From Gemmatimonadota bacterium (GTDB lineage Bacteria > Gemmatimonadota > Gemmatimonadetes > Gemmatimonadales > Gemmatimonadaceae): a DNA stretch of 64,000 nucleotides. The stretch is from assembly GCA_026387915.1 (NCBI GenBank), contig JAPLKS010000018.1, positions 186,001-250,000 of the forward strand, in the 5' to 3' direction. The notes under the pieces are model-generated. The model did no database searches. It worked only from the letters and a program-made list of their open reading frames with translations, and had not been told where the DNA came from. The position numbers and the translations under genes were made by a program. Positions 1 through 9,125 of this stretch are shown here, one piece after another. The stretch's first letter is position 1. Each line of letters opens with the position of its first letter.

Positions 1-584
1 ATGTCGAACACGAACAGGTGCGCGTGCTGTTTGTCGAGATAGCCTTTGCCGTCAGTTTTGAACTGATAGCGATCCACCACAATCGGTTTTGGTTTCGGCG
101 TTGCGGAACTGTCTGGCTCTGGGTCGCTGACCACGAGCGCGAGCTTGGTGCCGTCGGGCGACCACGCGAATGACGAAACGCCGCCCTTGAGCTCGGTGAT
201 TTTCTCTGCCTCACCACCGGCGCGATTGAGCAGCCAGACCTGCCCTCCTTTGGCACCCTGCCGGCTGGAGAGAAATGCCAGCTGCTTGCCATCCGGACTC
301 CACCGCGGCGTCCGTTCCGATTCGTCGCTGTTGGTGAGGCGCACCGTGGTGGCGCCGTCCCAACTCGTCATCCAGAGATCGCTGTCGGAGCGATCCTTGG
401 TGGTGTCGACGCGCGCAACCGTGTACGCCACCCACTGGCCGTCGCTCGACCGCTGCGGGTCGCTCACTTGGCGTAAGCGATAAAGGTCAGCGAGAGCGAG
501 CGGACGCTTGGCTGGGGCGCCCTGTGCGTGGGCGACCCCCGCGAACAGGCTGGCGCAGGTCGCGAGCAGTAGCACTGGGCGCAT
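1..584 (-). CDS. S9-family (prolyl-oligopeptidase-like) secreted peptidase, N-terminal fragment
   Basis: The gene runs off the left edge, so only about 194 N-terminal residues are visible and the catalytic domain is outside the window. The N-terminus (MRPVLLLATCASLFAGVAHA) is a Sec signal peptide. It is followed by PD40/WD40-like beta-propeller segments with the pattern TPRWSPDGKQLAFLS and SFAWSPDGTKLALVV, typical of the propeller that caps S9 peptidases or of TolB-like proteins. The ATG overlaps the stop of the upstream Asp-box gene by one base (TAATG), so the two are probably translationally coupled. I infer a periplasmic or secreted peptidase from the context and propeller type. Without the serine-hydrolase domain a non-catalytic propeller protein cannot be excluded. 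Confidence 0.8.
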   Translation of the reverse strand, partial: MRPVLLLATCASLFAGVAHAQGAPAKRPLALADLYRLRQVSDPQRSSDGQWVAYTVARVDTTKDRSDSDLWMTSWDGATTVRLTNSDESERTPRWSPDGKQLAFLSSRQGAKGGQVWLLNRAGGEAEKITELKGGVSSFAWSPDGTKLALVVSDPEPDSSATPKPKPIVVDRYQFKTDGKGYLDKQHAHLFVFD

Positions 585-3500
585 TAGCGATTCCCTCCAA
601 GGGGCACGTCTTCGTCGTCGGGGCTGGGCGTGGCGCCCGGTCCGCGTGGTGTGGTGATCGCGAGCGGCTCAGCTCCGGCCGCGCGCAACTTGATATTGAG
701 CGCCGGAACGTCGGTGCTCGTGAGATGATGCCACGTGCGTCGCGCGACCGCAAATGCCCGGAGGCGTTCGTCGGCCGCCGCGACCACCTGCGATGTCGGC
801 GCGGCATCCGCATCCTGCAGCACATTCATGATCGGCAAGGCCTGCGATTCAATCGACGCGAATGCGCCCGGCGCGGCCGGCGCGGCGCCGCCCCGTCCGC
901 CACCACCGCCGCGGCCACCGGCGGCGGGCGCATCGAGTGTCTGTAGCGAGGCGTCGAGCGCGTCGAGTTCTTTCGCGAGCGCTGGCGCTTTGGTTTTTCT
1001 GTCCGCTATTTGCGCGCGCAGCGCACGTACCTGTTGCGCGGCCACCGCGGACTCGCGCGCGGCGTCATAGAGCCCAATCGAGAGCGCATACTGCTGCGCC
1101 AACGCCGACTCCGCCGTTTTCACGCGAGGATCCATCCGCACCGTGATCGGCTGCGTGAACGTCGCGCCGCCCACCGAGAGTTTGACGGTGTACGTGCCGG
1201 GGTGCACCCACGGCCCTTCGGGTTCCTTCTTCGTATTAAACGGGGTCGCTGAAATGGGGAGCGAGAAACTCTGCGCCGGCGGCGGCGTGAAGTGGAGATC
1301 CCACACATAGCGATGCAAGCCGGCGGTCTTGGCTGGCGCATGCATCGGACGGAACCAGTACCACGGCCAGTTGCCCTCGTCTTTCGGCGCGTCGTATTTG
1401 TCTTCGCTCGAGAAGTGGCGCACGAGCACGCCTTTCGCGTCCACGATGTCGATGGTGAGCACACCGTTCGCGTCGGCGGCCAGGAAATAGTCGATGGCCG
1501 CGCCGTCCGGCGGGTTTTCCGCCATCGGTTCGTCGGGCGGCACTGGAGTATCGCTGTACATCGAATAGCGCACGCGCGTGGCGATTGCTGGTTTATAGAG
1601 CGTGACGCCGGCCGAGTTGTTGTTCCACTGACGCAATGCCGACACGTCGTCGAGAATCCAGAATCCGCGGCCGTGCGTACCCACTGCGACATCATTGTCT
1701 TTGATAATCAGGTCGCGCACCGACGTGGACGGCAAGTTCAATCGCAGCGACTGCCAGTGGTCGCCATCGTCAATCGACACCCACACGCCGTTCTCGGTGC
1801 CCGCATAAAGCAATCCACGCCGCGCCGGATCTTCGCGCACCACATTCACGGTGGCGCCGCTGTCGATGCCGCTCACAACATCTGCCCACGTTTTGCCGCC
1901 ATCTCGCGTGCGCAGAATGTGCGGACGCAAATCGTCGAGCCGCAGTGTGTTGATCGCGGCGTACGCAGTGCCGGCATCAAAATGCGAGGCGTCCATCAAC
2001 GACACTTTGGCCCACGCTGGGAGCGAGGGGGGCGTGACGTTCGTCCACGCCTTGCCGTTATTGCGCGTCACCTGAATCTGTCCGTCATCCGTGCCGGCCC
2101 AGATCGTGTTCGAATCCTTAGGGCTCGGCGCAATCGTGTAAATCACGCCACGCTTCGATGCCGCGGCTGCCGGCGTGCCAGCGTACTTGCCCACATTGGC
2201 TGGCGCCTCCCACGACTCACGCGCCAGGTCGGGACTCGACTGCTTCCAGTGCTGGCCGCCGTCGACGGTTTCCCACAGCGTGTTCGAGGCGAAGTACAGT
2301 TTCTTTGGGTTCGTTGGCGAGAACAGCACCGGCGCGGTGCGCACGGTGCGATAGTCGCTCACACCCGCGCCGCCACCGCGACCGACGCGCGGCCCAACCT
2401 GCTGTGTCTGCCCGGTCCGACGGTCGAAGCGCGTCACCTTGCCGCCATAGACGATGTCGGGGTTCAGCGGGTCGGGCGCCACATAGCCGTACTCTTCGAC
2501 TCCCACCGGCCGCCATTCGCGATAGCCAATCGAACCGTCATTGCCGCGACTCGCCACGCACGCCGAGCCGGATTCCTGCTGCCCGCCGCAGAGACGATAG
2601 GGATACGCGTTGTCTGCCGTGACATGATAAAACTGCGCCGTGTTTTGGTTGTACCACGAACTCCAGCTCTTGCCGCCGTTGACCGTGACCACGCCGCCCT
2701 GATCGCTCACGAGCAGCTGGATGTCGGTGTTGTTCGGATTGATCCAATAGCGCTGATAGTCGTCGCCACCCGGTGCACCGCGATGGGCGTTCCACGTTTT
2801 GCCGCCGTCCACCGACTTCCACGCCACGACGTTTGCCGAATACACCACGTCGGCGTTTTTGGGATCGGCGGTCGGTGCGGCAAAGTCATCGCCACGGCCG
2901 CAGATGCGGTTGTCATTGTTGACGCGCGTCCACGTGTCGCCCGCGTCCTCGCTCCGATAAATGCCGCACTGGCGTTGCGCGTTGATGGTGGCGTACACGC
3001 GCTTCGGGTTCGCCTGCGAAAACGACAGGCCAATACGATCAATGCCCTCGGCGGTGCTCGGAATACCTGCGGTGATCGGCTTCCACGTCGTGCCGCCGTC
3101 CGTGCTCTTGTACAAGCCGGTGCCGGGGCCGCGGAACGCGCCATTTTCCCACGGGCCTTGGCGTGCTTCCCAGAGCGCGGCCAGTAGCGTGTTGGGATCA
3201 TCGGGTGCCATCACCAACTCAGCGGCGCCGGTGTTCTCGTCCTTGAAGAGCACGCGCTGAAACGACGTGCCACCGTCCACGGAGCGGAAGACGCCTCGTT
3301 CGGCGTTGGGGCCGTATGGATGACCAAGCGCCGCCACAAAAATGCGCTCGGGGTTGGTCGGATCAATCACGATGCGCGGAATCTGTTGTGCGTCCCGCAA
3401 GCCGAGGTGTTTCCAGCTCTTGCCGGCGTCAGTGCTCTTGTAGATGCCGTCGCCGGTGGAGAGATCGGGACGTTGCAGCCCCTCACCCGATCCCACGTAG

Positions 3501-3835
3501 AGCACGTTGGGATTGGAGAGTGAGACTTCTACCGCGCCCACCGATTGTGTGGGCTGTCCGTCGAAGATGGGATTCCAGGTGCGTCCGTAGTCGGTGCTCT
3601 TCCACACACCGCCATTGATCACGCCCATGTAAAACACATTGGGCTGGCTCGGCACGCCGGTGGCACTCTTGGTGCGGCCGCCGCGGAATGGGCCGATGCT
3701 ACGCCACTTCAACTCTTTGATGGCGCGCGTGTCGAGGGCGCCTTGTGCACAGAGCGGCGGCACAACGACGAGAAGGGCGAGAAGGGCGATGGCCGTGCAA
3801 GCGACGGCAGAACTGACGATTCGGCGGAGAGACAC
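584..3835 (-). CDS. Large secreted Asp-box (BNR/VPS10-sortilin-like) beta-propeller protein
   Basis: A 1083-residue exported protein. The first ~40 residues hold a basic N-region and a long hydrophobic stretch ending near LCAQG, a signal peptide. The body carries at least ten Asp-box motifs (S/T-x-D-x-G-x-T/S-W), for example STDYGRTW, STDAGKSW, STDGGTTW, SEDAGDTW, SVDGGKTW, TVDGGQHW and TRDGGKTW, as in VPS10/sortilin and BNR sialidase-type propellers. A C-terminal all-beta part precedes a Gly/Arg/Ala/Pro-rich low-complexity stretch. I chose a GTG start at 3835 because GAGG lies 6 nt upstream; an upstream GTG at 3862 is also possible. It is coupled to the downstream S9 peptidase by TAATG. The function is unknown. 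Asp-box propellers often bind peptides or glycans, and the neighbouring peptidase suggests a role in peptide handling. Confidence 0.85.
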   Translation of the reverse strand: MSLRRIVSSAVACTAIALLALLVVVPPLCAQGALDTRAIKELKWRSIGPFRGGRTKSATGVPSQPNVFYMGVINGGVWKSTDYGRTWNPIFDGQPTQSVGAVEVSLSNPNVLYVGSGEGLQRPDLSTGDGIYKSTDAGKSWKHLGLRDAQQIPRIVIDPTNPERIFVAALGHPYGPNAERGVFRSVDGGTSFQRVLFKDENTGAAELVMAPDDPNTLLAALWEARQGPWENGAFRGPGTGLYKSTDGGTTWKPITAGIPSTAEGIDRIGLSFSQANPKRVYATINAQRQCGIYRSEDAGDTWTRVNNDNRICGRGDDFAAPTADPKNADVVYSANVVAWKSVDGGKTWNAHRGAPGGDDYQRYWINPNNTDIQLLVSDQGGVVTVNGGKSWSSWYNQNTAQFYHVTADNAYPYRLCGGQQESGSACVASRGNDGSIGYREWRPVGVEEYGYVAPDPLNPDIVYGGKVTRFDRRTGQTQQVGPRVGRGGGAGVSDYRTVRTAPVLFSPTNPKKLYFASNTLWETVDGGQHWKQSSPDLARESWEAPANVGKYAGTPAAAASKRGVIYTIAPSPKDSNTIWAGTDDGQIQVTRNNGKAWTNVTPPSLPAWAKVSLMDASHFDAGTAYAAINTLRLDDLRPHILRTRDGGKTWADVVSGIDSGATVNVVREDPARRGLLYAGTENGVWVSIDDGDHWQSLRLNLPSTSVRDLIIKDNDVAVGTHGRGFWILDDVSALRQWNNNSAGVTLYKPAIATRVRYSMYSDTPVPPDEPMAENPPDGAAIDYFLAADANGVLTIDIVDAKGVLVRHFSSEDKYDAPKDEGNWPWYWFRPMHAPAKTAGLHRYVWDLHFTPPPAQSFSLPISATPFNTKKEPEGPWVHPGTYTVKLSVGGATFTQPITVRMDPRVKTAESALAQQYALSIGLYDAARESAVAAQQVRALRAQIADRKTKAPALAKELDALDASLQTLDAPAAGGRGGGGGRGGAAPAAPGAFASIESQALPIMNVLQDADAAPTSQVVAAADERLRAFAVARRTWHHLTSTDVPALNIKLRAAGAEPLAITTPRGPGATPSPDDEDVPLGGNR

Positions 3836-3897
3836 GCGAGGCCTCGGACAGGGGTTCACCACGGAATCTGCGTCCGGGCGTTCCCCTGTCCAGCAGG

Positions 3898-4968
3898 CTA
3901 TCGCAAATAATTCTGAGCGGCGGTGGTGAAAGCGGTCGGGCGGCTCGCGCCGGTGGCAAACGGTTCGACGCGAATCTTGTCGTCCGCCGTCATTTGTACG
4001 AGTAACCAGCTAACGCCGGATGTCCCCTGCAGAAAGTGCAGTTGATACGCCACTGGGCCACTCGCCGTGCTCACCGTGGCTGGATCGGGGTCCGCTGCGG
4101 CGACGGCATAGAGTCCTGGTCCGGCGATGGTGCCGCCAATCGAGACGCGCGTGGCACCGCTATACCAGTCGTACACAAAGCCGATGGTGTGTGCCCAGCC
4201 GTCGGACGTGCCTGTGGAAAACCGATCCACGGCGATCGACGAATGGAACCAGTCTCCTGAGAGCTTGCCGGCAATGCCGTAGTCGATGCGCCCGTCTTTG
4301 TTCGCGGGCACACCATCGATCAACCGCACGTGCCGGTAGTAATAGCTGCGCAGCGGCTCAGGGAAATACTTGTATGGGGATGCCGCGTGGAGGTTTTGAT
4401 CGGCGTAGCGCACGGGTGTGATGATGCCGGGCAGCGTCACGTCGAGATCCCACACACCGAGGTCAAAGGATGGGCAGCGCCCCGTGGTGGTGCCGATGGT
4501 GTCGCCCGCGGCGACGTGCGTCCCCTGCTGAATCCCCGATTTCAAAATGACGTGATCGTAGTAATAGCCGAACGTCTTCGTCATCTGAATCATGACTTTT
4601 GTGTCGCCCGCCGCTTCGGTCACCAGGACGAGCGTCACCACGCCGCTCCCAGCGGCGCGCACGGCGCGCTTGCTACAATCGTTGGTTTGCTGGTTCCCGC
4701 TCCACGCATCTACGAAGTACACGTACACATGATCCGTGGGTAGCACATGTCCCGGAGGCGCCAAGCTTCCCAAGGGCGTGGACGCCATCCACTGTGTGGT
4801 ATCGATGGGCGACACGGACAGCAGTCCGGGCCCTGTGGTGGTGAGGCCGAACGGATTCTGGCCGGTCGGATCGCTCGGGGAGGTGGAGTCGTGCTTGCCG
4901 CACGCTCCGGCGAGGGGTACGGCAAGGGCAAGCGCGCGCGCGCGCAGCCAGACGGGGGGTCGCAGCAT
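3898..4968 (-). CDS. Lipoprotein with degenerate M23/LytM-like domain
   Basis: A 356-residue predicted lipoprotein: Arg-rich N-region, hydrophobic core and lipobox LAGAC, followed by a Ser/Thr/Pro linker. The ATG at 4968 gives a clean lipoprotein signal; the frame continues upstream to 5031 but that extension is implausible. The middle carries an M23-type pattern: HVILKSGIQQGTHVAAGDTIG followed by a beta strand. Where active LytM/M23 enzymes have the HxH metal motif (as in HLHFE), this protein has SFDLGVWDLDV without histidines. I therefore infer a non-catalytic M23-fold protein, comparable to degenerate LytM factors, or a diverged family. A C-terminal region of ~150 residues is not recognised. 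It stands between the Asp-box gene (36 nt downstream of its stop) and a divergent aminotransferase. Confidence 0.7.
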   Translation of the reverse strand: MLRPPVWLRARALALAVPLAGACGKHDSTSPSDPTGQNPFGLTTTGPGLLSVSPIDTTQWMASTPLGSLAPPGHVLPTDHVYVYFVDAWSGNQQTNDCSKRAVRAAGSGVVTLVLVTEAAGDTKVMIQMTKTFGYYYDHVILKSGIQQGTHVAAGDTIGTTTGRCPSFDLGVWDLDVTLPGIITPVRYADQNLHAASPYKYFPEPLRSYYYRHVRLIDGVPANKDGRIDYGIAGKLSGDWFHSSIAVDRFSTGTSDGWAHTIGFVYDWYSGATRVSIGGTIAGPGLYAVAAADPDPATVSTASGPVAYQLHFLQGTSGVSWLLVQMTADDKIRVEPFATGASRPTAFTTAAQNYLR

Positions 4969-5058
4969 GCCTATAACATGGCGCGTCCGTGGCTCGGCCG
5001 CTGTGCCGCGGGTCACAGCCCCGTAGATCATAGGGCATCAAACGGCCAGATTGCACAT

Positions 5059-6249
5059 ATGTCCGCCACTTCTGAGCGCCCCAGCCCGACCACCCGCGTC
5101 ACGGCACTGCCGCCGTACGTCTTTGCTTGGCTCGATGACCTCAAGGCCGCCGCTCGCGCCCGCGGCGCCGAACTCATTGACCTCGGCATCGGCAATCCGG
5201 ATCGCCCCACGCCACCGGCCGTGATCGACGCTATTCAGCAGGCGTGGGCAGATCCCCGTGTGCATGGGTACCCGCCGTTCCGCGGCGACGAGCGTTTTCT
5301 CAACGCCGCTGCTGGTTTTCTACAGCGACGCTTTGGCGTGACGATGGACCCTGCGAGTGAACTGCTATGCGTGAGCGGCGGCAAAGAAGCAATCGCCCAG
5401 ACGTCCATGGCCTTCACCGATGAGACGAGCGGCTCGCTCGTACCGGACATCTATTACCCCGTGCATGGCCGCGCGACGTTGATGTCTGGGAGCCATACAC
5501 ATTGGATGCCGCTCACCGCGGAGCGTGGATTCCTTCCAGATTTTTCTGTGGTGCCCGCCTCAGCGATCCAGCGGGCCAAACTGCTCTTACTCAACTATCC
5601 GCATAATCCCACAGGCGCGGTGGCCACGCATGCGTTCTTCGAAGAAGCAGTCGCCTTCGCTCGGCGGAACGGACTCGTGTTGTTGAGCGATCTTGCGTAT
5701 TCAGAGCTCACCTTTGACGGTTTTGTGGCGCCGAGCGTGTTTGAGATTGCCGGTGCCAAAGAGGTGGCCATCGAAGTGCATTCCACCTCGAAGAGCTTCA
5801 ACATGGCGGGCTCGCGCATCGGGTTTGCCGCGGGCAATGCCGACGTGATTGCCGCGCTGATGGCGGTGCGCAACAACATGGGCTATGGCACGCCGGTCGC
5901 TATTCAGCGCGGCGCGGCCTATGCGTTTGAGCACGCGGAAGCGCTCACGCGCGACGTGGCCGCGACGTATCAGGCGAGGCGCGACGTGGTCGTCACTGGG
6001 TTGCGGTCACTCGGGTGGGAGCTGGAGTCGCCGCGCGGGACGATGTTCATTTGGGCGCGCGTTCCTGCGGGATTTTCGTCGCAGGAGTGGACACAGCACT
6101 TGATTGACGTGGCCGGAGTTGTTGTGGCGCCAGGCAACGCGTTTGGACCGGGCGGCGAGGGATATTTTCGCGTGTCGCTCGTGGCGGACGAAACGCGACT
6201 CGCGGGTGCGGTGGATCGACTGCGCAGGGCGGGGGTGTTGTACCGCTAA
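5059..6249 (+). CDS. Class I/II PLP-dependent aminotransferase (AlaC / LL-DAP aminotransferase-like)
   Basis: A 396-residue fold-type I aminotransferase. Visible features are the N-terminal substrate-recognition segment LIDLGIGNPDRPTPP (residues 39-53), the Y/G/P motif HGYPPFRG, NPTG at 183-186, the pyridine-nitrogen Asp in LSDLAYSEL (D211), and the PLP Schiff-base Lys in STSKSFNMAGSRIGF (K245) with the phosphate-contacting Arg at 253. YFRVSLV near the C-terminus holds the carboxylate-binding Arg. These motifs match the AlaC/DapL-like group. The substrate (alanine/glutamate/aspartate or LL-diaminopimelate) cannot be fixed by reading. The frame is open far upstream to 4747, overlapping the M23-like lipoprotein, but the ATG at 5059 is the first start that gives a family-like N-terminus. 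It is convergent with gluQ. Confidence 0.9.
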   Translation: MSATSERPSPTTRVTALPPYVFAWLDDLKAAARARGAELIDLGIGNPDRPTPPAVIDAIQQAWADPRVHGYPPFRGDERFLNAAAGFLQRRFGVTMDPASELLCVSGGKEAIAQTSMAFTDETSGSLVPDIYYPVHGRATLMSGSHTHWMPLTAERGFLPDFSVVPASAIQRAKLLLLNYPHNPTGAVATHAFFEEAVAFARRNGLVLLSDLAYSELTFDGFVAPSVFEIAGAKEVAIEVHSTSKSFNMAGSRIGFAAGNADVIAALMAVRNNMGYGTPVAIQRGAAYAFEHAEALTRDVAATYQARRDVVVTGLRSLGWELESPRGTMFIWARVPAGFSSQEWTQHLIDVAGVVVAPGNAFGPGGEGYFRVSLVADETRLAGAVDRLRRAGVLYR

Positions 6250-6299
6250 GCGAAGTGTGCGGTGCGCCGAGGCAGCGACGCCTCGCGACCGTGCCCCGT

Positions 6300-7199
6300 T
6301 CAGCCGCCGAAAAGAGCCGCCGCGTCCGCCGCCACAATCGGGCGCGGTTCACGAATGAAGCCCGCCGCGTGCGCGGCAGCACCGAGTACCTCGGCGGGAG
6401 AGCGCCCGGCATCGCGCAACTCTCGAATGCCGGTATCGCCGGCGGACTTGCTGAGTTTGATGCCGCCCAAGTGCCGAATCAGCGGGTGATGCAAAAAGCG
6501 CGGCATCGTCTCGCGGCCGAGCAGGCGAGCGAGCCGTAGCTGGCGTCCGGTGGAAGGCAGGAGATCTTCGCCGCGAATCACAACATCGATGTGCTGCGCA
6601 TAGTCATCCACCGTCACCGCGAACTGGTACGTCCAGAAGCCTCGCCGGTCGCGTATGAGGAAGTCGCCGCACTGCGCGTCGGGGTCCTGCGTGCAGGGGC
6701 CGAGCAGGATGTCGTCGAACGATTCGGTGCCCGGCTCCATGCGCACTCGTCGTGCCGGAACGGTCGCCGCGTTCACTGCACGCGTGCGGCACGTTCCGGG
6801 ATATCTCGATTCTTCGTTGAAGACGTCGCCGACGTGCGCAGCCACATCGCGGCGCGAGCAGGCGCAGGGATACGCCAGTCCCGCCTGTTCCAGTTTCGCG
6901 AGTGCGTCGTGATAGGCGGCTGTCCGATCCCGTTGCGGGGCGACGTCCTCATCCGGCGCGAAGCCGAGCCATTCCAAATCCTCGAGGAGCCCGCGCTCAT
7001 ACTCCGGACGGCATCGGTCGCGGTCGTGATCTTCCACGCGCAACACGACGCGCCCTCCGAATGCGCGCGCCACGCCCCACACGCAGAGCGCATTTGCCGC
7101 GTGCCCCAAATGCAGCCACCCCGTTGGAGCGGGTGCAAAACGCGTGCGCCAGCCGATCGGCAACTCGGTGGCCATGCGTTTCAGCGCAGCGGCGATCAT
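6300..7199 (-). CDS. gluQ: Glutamyl-Q tRNA(Asp) synthetase
   Basis: A 299-residue truncated paralogue of glutamyl-tRNA synthetase lacking the anticodon-binding domain. It transfers glutamate onto queuosine at position 34 of tRNA(Asp). Visible are the class I signature region RFAPAPTGWLHLGHAANAL (HLGH at 30-33), the KLSKS motif at 248-252 and a zinc-ligand cluster CACSRR (C112, C114) with a further Cys at 137 in YPGTCR. Its length fits the GluQ family. The start ATG overlaps the stop of the upstream RDD gene (ATGA), so the two form an operon. An internal ATG at 7175 is an alternative start. The second zinc ligands were not checked against a structure. Confidence 0.93.
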   Translation of the reverse strand: MIAAALKRMATELPIGWRTRFAPAPTGWLHLGHAANALCVWGVARAFGGRVVLRVEDHDRDRCRPEYERGLLEDLEWLGFAPDEDVAPQRDRTAAYHDALAKLEQAGLAYPCACSRRDVAAHVGDVFNEESRYPGTCRTRAVNAATVPARRVRMEPGTESFDDILLGPCTQDPDAQCGDFLIRDRRGFWTYQFAVTVDDYAQHIDVVIRGEDLLPSTGRQLRLARLLGRETMPRFLHHPLIRHLGGIKLSKSAGDTGIRELRDAGRSPAEVLGAAAHAAGFIREPRPIVAADAAALFGG

Positions 7200-8260
7200 G
7201 GTGCTTGCCTCGCGCGCTTTGTGGGTGCGGCGGTCGGTGTGTCCGGAGTCGTGGGCGCGAGCGCTCCAGCGGGTGCGTCTTCATCCGTTGATCGTGCCAC
7301 ACACGCCGATGCACTCAGGTCAGCCGGTACAAAGAGGAGCGCAACCGGCACCATCGCAGAACCCGGAAAGGATGCGACCACCGCCACCTCTGCGTCGCGC
7401 ACAGCGTGCGGCGCCTGCTCTGCGAGCGCGCACGCGACGCGATGCACGGCCTCCGCGTCGTCCGCTGGGCGCGGTGCGCGCATCGCGGCCAAGGCCGTCA
7501 CGCGCCACACCGTGTCGGTGCCCGTGGCGTCGAACGTCGCTATGGCTGTCACGCGCCGCGCCACACCGGTCGCGCGCATTCTCACGCTGGCATCCATCAG
7601 CTCGGCGGTGCGTGGCGCGAGGACGAGGATGCGCGCGTATCGTGGAAACGCGAGCGCCATCGTCACTGCTGCCATAACGCCTACGGTCAGCAGCACCGGT
7701 CGCGGCGGCGCGGGTAGCGACTGCGCCTGCCTCTCGTCGGCGCGTATTACCACCGAGCCCGCGCACAGGTCGTGCAGTGTGCGCCGCGACGGAACAAACG
7801 CGAGCAGCATGATCGTGTCGGTCACGAGAACCGCCAAAACCGCGCTCAACAGCAGCCCACCGCCGATCATCGGGAGCATGCGGTAGTCCGGCGCCTGCGG
7901 CCACAACCACCAGAGCGGAAACGCCGCGGCCACCGCCACCATCCATCGAAGGAAAGCCGAGCCGAACGTCAGTGGCGTGCCGTTGCGGTTCACGACGCGC
8001 AAGCGCATGAGGTGCTTTCCAACCGTTTGTCCCTGGCCGACGCGCGTGCACGCCAAAATGAAATACGCCGCGGGGAGCAGCTGCAGGGCGAGTTGCGCCC
8101 AACCGTCCGTCCGTCCGCCGAGTGCGTACCACACCGGCCAGTCGAGCAGTATGACGACCACGAGGTCAATGACGGAGGCTACCATCCGTGCGCCGAGCGA
8201 GCCGTATGGCGTGTCGGGTGTCGGCACGGAGCCGGCATCGGAGACCGTCGGCTGCGTCAT
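7196..8260 (-). CDS. RDD-family integral membrane protein
   Basis: A 354-residue protein. The N-terminal ~150 residues form an RDD domain: GARMVASVIDLVVVILLDWP holds the R and D residues that name the family, followed by further membrane helices and the TVGKHLMRLRVV segment conserved in RDD proteins. A third hydrophobic region (LLSAVLAVLVTDTIMLLAF) precedes a short basic region, and another helix near residue 190 leads into a C-terminal soluble part of ~150 residues that I do not recognise. RDD proteins are proposed transporters or ion exchangers, but their function is poorly known. The stop overlaps the gluQ start by four bases, indicating one transcript. The last residues are Ala/Pro/Thr-rich. 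Confidence 0.85.
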   Translation of the reverse strand: MTQPTVSDAGSVPTPDTPYGSLGARMVASVIDLVVVILLDWPVWYALGGRTDGWAQLALQLLPAAYFILACTRVGQGQTVGKHLMRLRVVNRNGTPLTFGSAFLRWMVAVAAAFPLWWLWPQAPDYRMLPMIGGGLLLSAVLAVLVTDTIMLLAFVPSRRTLHDLCAGSVVIRADERQAQSLPAPPRPVLLTVGVMAAVTMALAFPRYARILVLAPRTAELMDASVRMRATGVARRVTAIATFDATGTDTVWRVTALAAMRAPRPADDAEAVHRVACALAEQAPHAVRDAEVAVVASFPGSAMVPVALLFVPADLSASACVARSTDEDAPAGALAPTTPDTPTAAPTKRARQAP

Positions 8261-8290
8261 CGGTCGGCCCGCATCACTCGGTGACGCTAC

Positions 8291-8956
8291 TCATCGAGGC
8301 ACCCGAACAAGTTCGGCGTTTTCCACCACGCGATGCCCCTGTGCACCGTCGCGCGCCGCGCCGACGAGCGCCGCCGCCACCTGCTGCGCAAACACGCCGC
8401 GGTACCTGGCGGGGAGTAGGCGCGAGAGCGGCTTCAGCAACACCTCCCCCAAGCGAAACTCGGTACGGTCTCCCAGCAACATAGACGGCCGCGCGACCGT
8501 GAAGCCGGGAAATCCAAGTTGCGCGATGGCCTCCTCGAGCTCGCCTTTCATGCGGCTGTAAAAGACCCGCGATGCTGCGTCAGCCCCGAGGGCGCTCACA
8601 AGCAGAAAATGTGGCACGCCTTGGGCACGTGCCATTGAGGCGAGTTGGAGCGGCAGGCCAAAGTCCACCTCCCGAAACGCGTCTTGCGACCCCGCCTTCT
8701 TGATGGTGCTGCCAAGCGCGCAGTACAGCTCGTCGACCTCAAACAGATTGGGGGCAAGGGTGAGTGCGCCCCCGTCCGCGAGGTCCGCCTGGACGACGTG
8801 GAGCCGCGCGTCGCGGGGCGCGGCCGTCAATGGTCGGCGCACGAGACAGGTTACGCGGGCCACCGAGGGGTCGGCGAGCAGTTGGCGGACGATTTCCTGC
8901 CCTACGAGGCCCGAGGCCCCAACCACGAGTGCCCTGCGTCCGGAAGTCTCAGTCAT
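8291..8956 (-). CDS. NAD(P)-binding atypical short-chain dehydrogenase (NAD(P)H-binding / HTATIP2-like)
   Basis: A 221-residue Rossmann protein. The N-terminus RRALVVGASGLVGQEIVRQL carries the GxxGxxG dinucleotide motif of extended or atypical SDRs, followed by VTCLVRRPL (a basic residue for NADP phosphate), and later LYCALGSTIKKAGSQDAF and HFLLVSALGADAASRVFYSR, which match the CC3/HTATIP2-like branch. The Y-x3-K catalytic pair is not intact (YSRMKGELE gives Y-x3-K-like spacing), so the catalytic state is uncertain. I chose the ATG at 8956 over a GTG at 8992 because the Rossmann strand then begins near residue 9. It is divergent from the sigma/FecR fusion gene. The substrate is unknown. Confidence 0.8.
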   Translation of the reverse strand: MTETSGRRALVVGASGLVGQEIVRQLLADPSVARVTCLVRRPLTAAPRDARLHVVQADLADGGALTLAPNLFEVDELYCALGSTIKKAGSQDAFREVDFGLPLQLASMARAQGVPHFLLVSALGADAASRVFYSRMKGELEEAIAQLGFPGFTVARPSMLLGDRTEFRLGEVLLKPLSRLLPARYRGVFAQQVAAALVGAARDGAQGHRVVENAELVRVPR

Positions 8957-9125
8957 CCCTGAAACTAGCATCGTTCGGGGGGGGCTCAGCACCCCCCATC
9001 CCGCGGCGGTGTCGGCATACCCCTGTCAACGAAGCGCGGGAATCCCCACTATTGCATATGAAGGATTGGTGCCAAGCTACGGCGATCCGAACCAGAATGA
9101 CGGTTGCACCCTATTGGAGGTACTG

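Noticed and set aside
1292-3187. Long plus-strand open frame of 631 codons
   Set aside because: It lies antisense to the Asp-box gene, whose Asp boxes, signal peptide and coupling are convincing. The antisense translation is Arg/His/Val-rich and matches no family, a typical GC-rich shadow.
6268-6285. Hairpin between the aminotransferase and gluQ genes as terminator
   Set aside because: The stem is only six base pairs with no T-run on either strand, so it is not listed as a feature.
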